Assembly: GCF_018687715.1 (NCBI RefSeq)
Contig: NC_056755.1
Coordinates: 9,311,501-9,375,500 of the forward strand
From: Carya illinoinensis
Taxonomy: Eukaryota; Streptophyta; Magnoliopsida; Fagales; Juglandaceae
Direction: 5' to 3'
Length of the DNA stretch: 64,000 nt
The notes beneath the pieces are model-generated. The model was not told the origin of the DNA. It made no database searches and saw nothing but the letters and a program-made list of their open reading frames with translations. Position 1 is the stretch's first letter. Each line of letters begins with the position of its first letter. The position numbers and the translations under genes are program-made. Of this stretch, positions 1 through 9,762 are shown one piece after another.

Positions 1-1
1 T

Positions 2-1459
2 ACCTATCTGGACCTATCCTTCAACCAGATCAGGGGCAGGCTGCCAACATTTTCTCAGCCAGCTTCTCTCTACATGAACCTGTATTTGAGTTCCAACAAA
101 TTCGAAGGCCCCTTGCCAACCTTTCCTTCTATTCTGAACAGATTGGATCTCACTGACAACCTAATTTCAGGTCCAATTCCAGAAGATATTGGCAACATGA
201 CGCCTACACTAGACAATTTACTTCTCTCTGGTAATCAAATAAGCGGTTCTATACCAGAGTCATTGTGCAAAATAAATACCCTACGAGTTCTGGACCTCTC
301 CAAAAATAGGCTATCTGGTGACATTCCAGATTGTTGGAGCAATTTTAAGATTTTGGTGGTTCTAGATTTTTCTGCCAACAACCTTTCTGGAGTCATCCCA
401 AGTTCATTTGGACATGCAACATCATTGCAGTCCTTGCACTTGAGCAATAACAGTCTCGAAGGAGAGCTGCCATCGTCCTTGAGAAATTGTACAAGCATGG
501 TAATTTTCGATGGTGGTGAAAACGGATTATCTGGAAATATACCTAGATGGATTGGAAAGAGCATGCTGAAGCTTGAAATTTTTCGAGTACGAAAAAATAA
601 GTTCGATGGAACTATTCCTTCAGAAATATGCAGCCTCCCTGATCTTCAGGTACTTGACCTTGCGCAAAATAATCTATCAGGAACAATTCCTACTTGTTTT
701 GGGAATTTGAGGGGCATGATTGATGGGAATGGTACTAGTGATATTGGCATATATCTATGGTCAACTACGTACGGAGAAAACATGGTTCAGTTCATGAAAG
801 GGAAGCAGCTCGAGTACACCAAGACGCTGAAGTACCTAATTAACATGGATCTCTCCAGTAATACACTGAAAGGAACTATCCCGGAAGAACTAACAAACCT
901 TGTACGATTACGTGGCTTAAACTTGTCCAACAATCATTTGACAGGGAAGATGCCTGCCATGATTGGCAACATAAGGTCATTGGAATCTCTGGACTTCTCA
1001 AGAAACCAGCTTTCTGGCTCAATTCCACGAAGCATGTCTGCCCTGACTTCTCTAAGCCACCTCAACTTGTCCTCCAACGACCTGTCTGGACAAATTCCAT
1101 CAGGCAATCAGCTGCAGACCCTTGATGATCCCTCCATTTACACAGGCAACCCTCTACTCTGTGGCTTTCCACTACCAAAGTGTGCAAGTGCTGAGCCGCC
1201 TCCGCCTAGCAATGAAGGGACAGATGAAGGAAATGTATCTGAAACGGAATGGCTTTACATCTCCATGTCTGCAGGTTACGTGACTGGACTATGGGGGGTT
1301 CTTGGTGTCATGATGTTCAAGAAGAATTGGAGAGATGCTTATTTCAGATTTGTGGATAACGCCAAAGACAAGACTATTTCAGCATTTAAAAGAAAGGCGT
1401 CAACTCCAATTAGAAGAAGGTCCGCTACCAGGAGAAACCGCATGGAATGGAGTTGGTAA
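2..1459 (+). CDS. LRR receptor-like protein (RLP), 3' part of gene
   Basis: Open from the window edge, so the N-terminus is missing; 485 residues are visible in one exon. About 13 extracellular plant-type leucine-rich repeats (pattern LxxLxLSxNxLSGxIP) are interrupted by an island of about 40 residues (around GMIDGNGTSDIGIYLW) before the last four repeats, the layout of the RLP family (EIX/Cf type). The C-terminal cap has NPLLCGFPLPKC, then an acidic spacer (SNEGTDEGNVSETEW), one membrane helix near visible residues 416-440 (YISMSAGYVTGLWGVLGVMMF, with a GxxxG motif) and a short basic tail. There is no kinase domain, so it is a receptor-like protein and not a receptor kinase; family members sit in the plasma membrane and signal through SOBIR1/BAK1-type partners (family knowledge, ligand unknown). 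The TAA stop overlaps a perfect splice-donor match. Confidence 0.93.
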   Translation, partial: TYLDLSFNQIRGRLPTFSQPASLYMNLYLSSNKFEGPLPTFPSILNRLDLTDNLISGPIPEDIGNMTPTLDNLLLSGNQISGSIPESLCKINTLRVLDLSKNRLSGDIPDCWSNFKILVVLDFSANNLSGVIPSSFGHATSLQSLHLSNNSLEGELPSSLRNCTSMVIFDGGENGLSGNIPRWIGKSMLKLEIFRVRKNKFDGTIPSEICSLPDLQVLDLAQNNLSGTIPTCFGNLRGMIDGNGTSDIGIYLWSTTYGENMVQFMKGKQLEYTKTLKYLINMDLSSNTLKGTIPEELTNLVRLRGLNLSNNHLTGKMPAMIGNIRSLESLDFSRNQLSGSIPRSMSALTSLSHLNLSSNDLSGQIPSGNQLQTLDDPSIYTGNPLLCGFPLPKCASAEPPPPSNEGTDEGNVSETEWLYISMSAGYVTGLWGVLGVMMFKKNWRDAYFRFVDNAKDKTISAFKRKASTPIRRRSATRRNRMEWSW

Positions 1460-1624
1460 GCAATTGTATCTAACTTCTGTCAGAGGAAGCTGCACGCTTT
1501 TGCCCTTTCAATGTTTACACCTATGATGATATCTCCTCTACTTCTTTGGGGATGGAAATTAAATATAAGCACCTCTGTAATGAGATCAATCTTATGTTCT
1601 TCTGTTTCAACTTTCAATGTATAG
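1456..1624 (+). other. Candidate intron exactly at the RLP stop codon
   Basis: The last codons TGG TAA sit in a donor-like GGTAAGC. A pyrimidine-rich stretch ends in TATAG, followed by the same GGTAAGCAAT string at 1624-1633. Splicing GT at 1456-1457 to AG at 1623-1624 would recreate TGG TAA, leaving the protein unchanged. It could also simply be a short direct repeat. Confidence 0.35.
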
Positions 1625-2600
1625 GTAAGCAATGATGATGATAATGCAAGGTGAAGACCGTGTTCAAGGGAGACTTTTTCATGGTCATTGGTCACACTGC
1701 TTACATTGGAGGATTTCAACTACCAGTGAGGTTGTAGCTGTTGAGCCGAAGAAATTCAAAGTCCCTACAAATAAATATTGCAGCATCGCATTATAGAGAG
1801 ATGAGCAATTTGCATCAGTAAAGTTCTAGTTCAAATGGTCAGCTACCATCTTTGCTTTCTACTGGCATGTGTACGGACATTTCCATCAGTAAAGTTCTAG
1901 TTTCTATCATAAATTCTGTATCCACAATTACAAAATAAGATTACTTTCAAGGATTAATGTGTCTGTAAGCACCAGAGTTTTCTTGCCAATAAAAACGAAA
2001 AGCAAACACAGAGTAAAGTAATATTACTAATTTATTACCAACATTCATTAAATGACTTTGGGATGGATAATATATTAGTTGAGAAATGTTTTGGCTGCCA
2101 AAAGATTTCACATAAATAGACTGGCAAATTGACGTAAATCTAAGGTAAAATAGGTATAAAATAAACTCACAGATTGATTTTGGGACAATTAAATGCGATT
2201 CCTTATAATATAACTTTATTAAATGAGACTGTTTTATCCGTATGAGTCTTAAAATATTGTAATAATGAGATGAAATATTTTTACTGTCCAAATGAGCCGT
2301 AGGGAGCTTGAAAAGCTTTAATTTTGTTAGTCTACCAAGTTTTAATTTTTTTAATGCTGCCCTGATAATAACATGCTACTAATATTTCGTTAGACACCAT
2401 TTTCCATCACTGTTTTGATTATATTTTTCATTTTGGGTAATAATTAATTAGTTCATGGAGGGTATTATCGGAATTAAGAGGGTGAGACTGTCCTAGCCGT
2501 CCGATGTATTGAACAATAACTCGTACGGTCAGATTCACAATACAAGAGCAAAAAGCAGTAGCGCACTGGATCCCAACCCCCAAGCCAATTCCTAAAACCT
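1460..2600. other. RLP 3' UTR and AT-rich spacer
   Basis: This holds the 3' trailer of the RLP gene and then AT-rich spacer. No conserved coding region was found. A short direct repeat CATCAGTAAAGTTCTAGTT occurs at about 1815 and again at about 1884. Short ORFs here have no recognisable similarity. Confidence 0.5.
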
Positions 2601-2628
2601 CAGGAAGCTCCTTGGCCATGGCCAGCAA

Positions 2629-2681
2629 TGGGCTGGTGCACTCCTGTTTAGTCTGTTACCAGTAACCCGTTCGCAACCCTA
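2629..2681 (+). promoter_or_regulatory. Site II and telo-box-like motifs upstream of the L15 gene
   Basis: TGGGCT (2629-2634) matches the site II element (TGGGCY), and AACCCTA (2675-2681) is a near telo-box, both 105-160 bp before the L15 start codon. These motifs are commonly paired in plant ribosomal-protein and other translation-related promoters (established knowledge). Function here is inferred from position only. Confidence 0.5.
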
Positions 2682-2786
2682 GACTCCCCCCCGCATGAGC
2701 ACCACGCACAAACACAGTTAAGATTCGAAGGGACTTACTTTACCGAAGGATTTGGAAGGAAAAAAAGGTAGAAAGGGGAAAGGAAA

Positions 2787-5700
2787 ATGTTCAGAAGAAG
2801 ACTCGCTTCACTCGTCTCCTCCTCAATCCTCATCCCTTCACTTCGCACCAAAACTATTCCCCCACCTCATTCCCTGCCCTTTGCACAAGGATCTTTACCT
2901 AGTTCAATTGTTAAACATAATGGGTTCATAGGTTTTGAGGGTTTTAGGGCTTACAGCCTTCTGAGCCTGAATGACCTAAGGGACAAGGTGCCCAGGAAGC
3001 AGAAGACGAGGAAGGGCCGGGGGATTGGGTCAGGGAAGGGTAAGACGGCTGGGAGGGGTCACAAGGGCCAGAAGGCAAGAGGGTCTGGCAAGCTTGGGTT
3101 CGAAGGGGGGCAGACCCCGCTTCGCCGACGTTTGCCCAAGCGTGGCTTCAAGAACCCCTTTAGCCTCACTTTTCAGGTATATTTTTTCCTTTTTTTTTTT
3201 TTTTGTTGCTGTTGTTGTTGTTGTTGTTGTACTTCTGAGGGTGTTCTATGGTTTCTCTGTACTCAGTAAGCTAATAAACTTGGGGGGTGGGGTGGAATTG
3301 ATAGTCACATTAGAATCTTCGTGGAGCTGGAAGAACGATAAATCTGTCTGTAAGTTAAGTTTTGTTTTTGAAAGAGATCTTTTTTCTTCATGGGATGATA
3401 GGAAATTATTGTTTTATTTCTGAGCAAATGGTAGGAAGAGAGGAAATTGAAAAATCAGGTGTTTTTAGGTTGCTTTGAGAGTGTCTATGTCCTTTTAAAG
3501 ATTTAGTATTTGTATTGTGTATGGTGGCTTTGGGAATTGGGTGAAGGAAAGAAAATTATGAGTGTTGTTGCATTTTTTTTCTTCCTACCCAGGAAGATTT
3601 GAGGTAAATAAATGTTATTTCTTTGAGATTCAAATTTTGTTTTGTTTACTAGAATAATGAATGCATATCCGATTAACTTATGAGAAGAGTGAATTTTAAT
3701 GTTATGTATGGTAAATAAGCATTTTGTCTGTTGGATGGGAATTAACCATATTCAACTTGCCATCCAATCAGTAGGCCAATCCAATATCAGTCGGTAGATC
3801 ATTTCAATTCCCCTGTCGTGAATGTGTAAAGAAGTAGAATTAGCATTCTTTTCCCCTAATCCATTATTTCTTCTTCGGCGCAATGATCAACTTTTCCGGC
3901 GCAAGAAACTTTTAATTTTGGGTTGGTGGCTCTAGCTGCAGTTATTATAAATAAAACACCTGCTACCTGCTGTGGCATTTTTGGTGTGAGCATGACATTT
4001 GAATGTTTATGGATATTGAAGTTCTGGCTAAGTTCAAGATGGTATTTCTAAAATCGCTCTGAGTGAATGGCAATATCGGGTTGCTATTCTTCTTCTTTGT
4101 TTTCTGAGTTCTTGATTTTTAAACTTGATCATTTAATGGTTTTTGTTTTTTTGTGTTCTCCTATATACTTTCCATGTATTGGGCTGTGTCCTCTTGCAAT
4201 TTAAATTGTTCTCCTATATACAAAAACCCTCCAAGATACTAATGAATTCTGATATTTAAGAACAATGGAACAAATACTTTTTTTTATAAGTAAACAATGG
4301 AATAAATACTGGAGCATCATCTTGCTGTCGGTGCTTGTTTCTTACAGTAACTCTTTTACCAAAGTAAGCCTCAGGTGATGGCTTTGGTGGTAGATTTAAG
4401 TAATTTTTCTAGTGGGCCTCAGAGTCAGCTCTTTTCGCTTGATGTTATAATTCAGAGTCTTTAGAAGGAACAATTTTGCTAACAATCAACTCCTACATGA
4501 GAAGAATCTAGTACCTAGTTTCTAAAAATTTACCGTACTTATCAGAAAGAAAAGAAAAGAGGCTTGTAACTTGTTCATAATTCAACAATGAGGTAAGCAG
4601 TTTTAAAAGTAGGGGTTACTCTTTTATCGTTTGATTAATGTTGATGACCTTAAAACACAAGTTCATATTGTAGACCATCTTCTATAACATTTTGGAATAA
4701 TTTGAAAGTTGTTGCTGGATGTTGCATAATGATCTTGCTAAAAAGCAGAGGTAATCTTTCTATGAACAAGAGGTGTGCTGATCCATAAGTAGTTTACCCT
4801 TTCTATCTTGATTATACTTTCTATCACTACTTTTTTTAGGGTAAGTAAAAGAGAGAAACTGTAGTTGATTAGTACATAGGACCAGCTGAAACAACATAAG
4901 GACCAACTGGGAGGGGACTGCATGCCGTAACATTCATGTCAACTTTGTAAGCTTGTTGCATGGTAATATATATATATATATAAGATAGGTTAATCTATTT
5001 TGGCATTTCTTGTTGAAAAAGAGGGTTCCACTAGTGTTACCATTCATCTAATTCACTTCCTGATAGCTTAATGCCAAACTTATAAATCTTTGTCTTTTCT
5101 GGCAGCCAGTAGGGTTGGGAAAAATCGCCAAATTTATAAATGCAGGGAAGATAGATTCTTCTGAACTAATTACAATGAAAACGCTCAAGGTACAGTGACT
5201 TCTTTCTTGATTTCTCAAATTTGAACCTTTCCTTGTTTGCTTTCTTATTCTGTCTATAACCATTACAATAGGATACAGGGGCAATAGGGAAGCAGATAAA
5301 AGATGGAGTAAGATTAATGGGGCGTGGTGCTGAACAAATTAAGTGGCCAATTCATCTGGAGGTAAATCTTTATCTTGGCCACTGAAACTGAGAATCCCTT
5401 TTGGAAGTTCATCAACTAAGCCTTTCATGCGATAATCTGTCATGAAGTATCCAAGACATGATAATCTTAGTTAAATAAACGCTGGTGCACTTTATTTCAA
5501 TCACATGTAGGGGGCACGCTACATTGAACACAAAACCATACTTATAAATGAAGTTGACAGGTTTCAAGGGTCACAGTTAGGGCAAAGGAAGCAGTCGAAG
5601 CTGCTGGTGGGTCTGTCAGAAGAGTGTACTACAACAAATTGGGCTTCCGAGCACTGCTCAAGCCTGAGTGGTTTGAAAAGAAGGGCAGGTTGTTGCCAAA

Positions 5701-5824
5701 AGCAGCCAGGCCTCCTCCGAAACAGAGGGACAAAGTTGATAGCATTGGCCGATTGCCAGCCCCAACCAAACCTATTCCATTTTCAGTTGAAGAAGGGGAG
5801 GCAGCCTCCAGTTCATCTGCATAA
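2787..5824 (+). CDS. RPL15: Mitochondrial large-subunit ribosomal protein L15 (uL15m)
   Basis: Four exons with consistent GT-AG borders, all in phase 0: 2787-3176, 5106-5189, 5272-5361 and 5561-5824, giving 275 residues. Residues 1 to about 55 are Arg/Ser-rich and lack acidic residues near the start ([13 protein letters not shown]), which fits a mitochondrial targeting peptide. The bacterial L15 core follows: [19 protein letters not shown], then [18 protein letters not shown], then [18 protein letters not shown]. The C-terminal L15 fold includes [20 protein letters not shown], then a plant-type extension rich in Pro and Ser. The protein binds 23S-type rRNA in the mitochondrial large subunit. 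Intron 1 (1929 bp) begins with a T run and a TTG/TGT microsatellite. Site II and telo-box motifs lie upstream. Mitochondrial and not cytosolic assignment rests on the presequence and the bacterial-type core. Confidence 0.94.
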
Positions 5825-6206
5825 TAAACCAACCAAGCAATCTGTTTGTTGGCTCATCAAAGAATTTGTAATTTTGATAATGAGTAATCATGCAATGAAA
5901 TTTTGTTTCCTGCAAGATTTTAGAGGCAGTCTATTTCAATATGCTTTGCACGGGCTAGTTTGCTCATTGCTGTGCTTCAAAACCAAATTCACGTTCACTA
6001 AAGTCAACAAAGCTCAGGAAAGCTTGTACTCAGTCAGTGTTTACCTTGTTCCAAACCTTCTTTCCTATATTGGATGTTTTGTGATACACTGGATCAAGGA
6101 TTCTAGACACATTTGGATCCGTGTTTACTTGATTACAACAAAACCAGTTTGATAAAGAGAAATGCTAGTACCTTCTATTTATCATCAATAAACATTAAAA
6201 GGATGG

Positions 6207-6420
6207 TGCTAGCGGGCGTCCAATACTTACCGCTAGGTGTACGCTAGTACAAATTTGGGGGTTATTTTTTTTTATCAATTTTTAAAATATTTTTTTAATA
6301 TTTTTAATAAAAAAAATATATAATTTTATTAATAATTATTTTCTTAACCATTAAGTTAAAAAAAAAAAATTAAAATGCATGAGCCGAAAAATTGAGCTAT
6401 AAGAACGAGGGTTCCTAGCA
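6207..6420. repeat. Putative MITE with TGCTAG ends
   Basis: Short AT-rich segment beginning TGCTAGCGGGC and ending CCTAGCA (inverted TGCTAGG). The size of about 214 bp and the terminal symmetry suggest a MITE. No clear target-site duplication was seen. Confidence 0.4.
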
Positions 6421-8163
6421 TTTTCCATATTAAAAAGTTATCTCCTCTCAAAAGGCTACATTGGTTTTGTCTAAAAATGATTGTATTACAGTGTTTATTG
6501 GTTCATCAATCATTCAGCCAAATTGTTATACAACGATGTGATATTACAGTGTGATGGTGATTAGCTAACAACTTTAAATTAAACCTATCAAATTAAAAGT
6601 GAGAGTCAAAATAAAATTTAAAATAATATTATTTTAGTACATAGTTACATACAAGTTGTCATTTTCCAATAATCTTAATATGACTTTGCCTCATTTGTAG
6701 CACTCAAATTATTAGGACCGCACTATCTAAGTTTAATAGGCTATGTTTAGATGTCAAGATTATTTCAATTCATATCAAATTAATTATTAATATGATCTAT
6801 TATTTTTTCAATTTTTCATAAAAAATTAAACTCATTTCAATTTATTTCATATATTCAAACACATATTTCAATTTATTTACATTCAAATACATTTCAATAT
6901 GACTTACAAAACATTACTATTAAAAAATTTAGTTATATTTTTTACTTTTGGCCTATCTAAAATTTGTTGTTTTTTTTTTTTTTTGTAATATTTTTTGTAA
7001 ACTTGAAACTTGAAAGGTAAAAAATATATCTAGTAAAAACATTAAAATGATTATTCAATTGCATGTTATTTTACTACAATATTACATATTGTTAACTTAT
7101 CATTATAGATTATTACATATTACTCACTATTAATTAGTCAAGTATATTATTTATATACTTGAATGTGTATGATAATATTATTATAAAGTTTATATATACT
7201 AAAATATTTGTTTATTTATATTATAGTAAAAATATATTATTTTGTAATAATTAACAAATACTAATATAGCATTGAGTTTTAGACTTTTTATATGAGTATA
7301 TATGATCAATAATTTTTTATCAATAAATAAGAATTATTAAAATAGACAAAGCCAAGTACACGAGACATATAAAAGCAACACCTATGCAAGAGTATATAAA
7401 GATACAAAAAAATCATGTATGTTCATGCCATTAAAATTTATTACAATCTACCAATGTGATAAAGAAATATATAATCAATATATAAATAATACTAAATTTT
7501 ATAACCTATGTATACTAATATTAGAGTCGGAGTCGAAAGTCACATGCGGATGTCAGTGTAGAGTCGAAGGTTGGAATCAGTCAAAAAATAACTTTGACTC
7601 TAATTTGATTTGGATAGTGAATTGAGATGATTTGTGAATAATAGTGAGATATTTGAGTTATTATGAAATGAGTTAAAAAGTTTATGAAATTTTGAAAAAT
7701 GAGAGAAAAAAAGTTGAATAAAAATATTATAAATTAAAAATATTATTAGAATATAATTTTTGTTTTAAGATTTAAAAAAGTTAAATTATTTTTTTATCTT
7801 TTATTCGAAAGTTTGAAAAAGTTGAATTATTTATCATATTCTATGTAGGAATTTATAAAAGTTATAATAATGAAATGAAATAGATTAGCCTCATTTAGTT
7901 TTGCTATATATAATTATTTTCGTGTACTCTTTACTTACTTCACTAATATAACTGTCCAAAATAATTATTTTATATTAAAAAAAATTATGCCACCAATCAT
8001 ATTAATGAAATGTATAAAACGTACGTAAAAATAATAACATATAAAACTTTTATTATAATTTAATTTTTATTTTAACACATCTCATATCAACTGTCATATC
8101 ATCTGTAAAATTAAATTAAAATCCACTCGGAACTCCAAACTCCAGCTAGAAAAAAAAAAAAAG

Positions 8164-8352
8164 AAAAATCTTATTGTCATTTTCATATTTCACACATTAC
8201 ACTTATTTTAATTTTTTTTATAATAAATATATAGTATGTGATTGATAAATAGAATAATTTAATAAAAATAAAATAAAATAAAAAATAAATAAAATAAAAA
8301 ATAATATTTTAATATATAAAATGTGTGATGTAGAATTATAGTAGCATTCCTC
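8164..8352 (-). repeat. MITE, same family as 21,565-21,780
   Basis: The reverse complement reads GAATGCTACT...CTACATCACACATTTTAT and continues through an AT-rich core to a TAATGTGTGAAATATG end. It aligns along its length with the segment at 21,565-21,780, which lies in the opposite orientation. The two ends are imperfect inverted repeats. Confidence 0.6.
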
Positions 8353-9103
8353 AAAAAAAAATTCACTGAAACTCCATTTTATTGGCATGTCGAGTCCAAC
8401 TATTCAGTCAGTAGTCAAATCAGATTTTCAAAATTCTGAACGCACTTCTCCCATCACGCAATGCAGGAAAAAAGTTAATATATATATATTAATAATAATT
8501 TGTACAAATTTTAGTAGAGTCATGCATAATTCCTTTATAAAAAAAATTAAAATTTTAAAATAATTCTGATATATATCGTTATTTTTATATATATTTTTAT
8601 ATTATATTAATGTAATTGACTAAATTAATTAATTTTTATAAAAAAAATATAATTAATAACATCAATAAAATATAAAAGGAACGTGAAAATATTCCACATA
8701 AAATTTTTATTTATAAAATTCTTTTAGAAAAGTGAATTTTATCGTGAAAGTTTCCTTTTTAAGTGAGGCCAAGTTTGTATAGAAGGCGTATAAAATCTGG
8801 ACTGCCGCCAGCACAAATCTCTATTTTCATTTTTTATTATATTTATATTCTTTTAATATACGTAAATATTTTTAAAAAATAAAAACATATATCAATATAT
8901 TAAAAATTATTCATTTAATTATCAAAAAAAAATTTATTTATAAGTTTTATATATTACATACTACTTTTTTTATTATTTTTTAAATTATTTAAAAAAAAAA
9001 CACTTGAAAAAACAACCAATAAAAAACGTGGATTCCGATTGAATCTTTCCGAGCAAGATTTCAATTTTCAACAGTTCGAGAAACACGCAACTCCCTCAGC
9101 TTT

Positions 9104-9112
9104 TATATATAA
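9104..9112 (+). promoter_or_regulatory. TATA box of NAC copy A
   Basis: TATATATAA lies about 30 bp before a CT-rich stretch (from about 9135) that looks like a plant 5' leader, about 650 bp upstream of the NAC start codon. Assignment is by position and composition. Confidence 0.55.
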
Positions 9113-9762
9113 ACCCTCTGAATCCCCCAGATTGCGGTACCTCACTCTCTTTCTTATCCTTTTCTTACTATCGCCTTTGTCTCTCCTCTTGCCGCTCCTT
9201 GCCTCTCCCTCGCTTCAGGTGTGGTCTCGTGGTCTCTAGGGTTTCTCACTCTCTTTGAACTACTCAGATTTTTGTTATTGTCTATTGGGGGTTTGGTTTC
9301 CCTGTTTGACATTAGCTCATGATTTCATTTTATTTCCTATGCTAGGGTTTTTCTGGGTTTCTAACTTTTCCTCTTTTATTTTTCCGGGCTTATTATATTT
9401 GTCAATTGGTTTACAATCTGGGTTTGTTTTATTTTGAACAAACATTGGAAAAAACTGCTTACTTGTTTGAGGAGTGATATTATCGGAATTCTGGCTACTG
9501 TTTTACTTTTCAATTTATATGCCTTTTTGTGTCAAGCTTGATGGTTTCATTGTGATTTTCTCAAAGATGCATGTCCTCGTTGACTCCTTGCCCCAATCCG
9601 ATTAGTTGGCTGATTTATGTTGTTATCCGGTCTGTGGTGTATTTTTGTCGAGTTCCGTGCCTAATGATGTTGATAGCAGGGTAATCACTCGCACCAAATG
9701 TCTTTTGATCTCAACGAGAAACATTTGTCAAATTTTCGGTGTGATTTTGGTTTTAAGAATCG

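Larger units (their letters stand above)
5825..9100. other. AT-rich intergenic region with MITE remnants
   Basis: No supported gene. 5825-6170 is the likely L15 trailer. 6722-6960 and 7621-7870 look like decayed copies of one short AT-rich repeat family (ends resembling TTTGGATG...GAGATGAG); similar stretches recur at 61,330-61,530, 62,735-62,935 and 63,005-63,200. Bases around 7265-7620 match, in inverted orientation, the stretch 14,180-14,430 upstream of NAC copy B (shared TTTTTATATGAGTATATAT and TTAGAGTCGGA). The string around 6510-6540 (CATCAATCATTCA, TATACAACGATGT) recurs near 13,797-13,835. Confidence 0.5.

Noticed and set aside
235..564. Antisense ORF of 109 codons inside the RLP gene
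   Set aside because: It is the reverse strand of LRR coding sequence; periodic LRR codons leave the other strand open. No independent similarity.
2428..2628. 66-codon minus-strand ORF between RLP and L15
   Set aside because: No recognisable domain; it overlaps the site II region of the L15 promoter.
5607..6152. 181-codon ORF overlapping the last L15 exon
   Set aside because: Another frame of exon 4 and its 3' UTR; the L15 frame is clearly the coding one.
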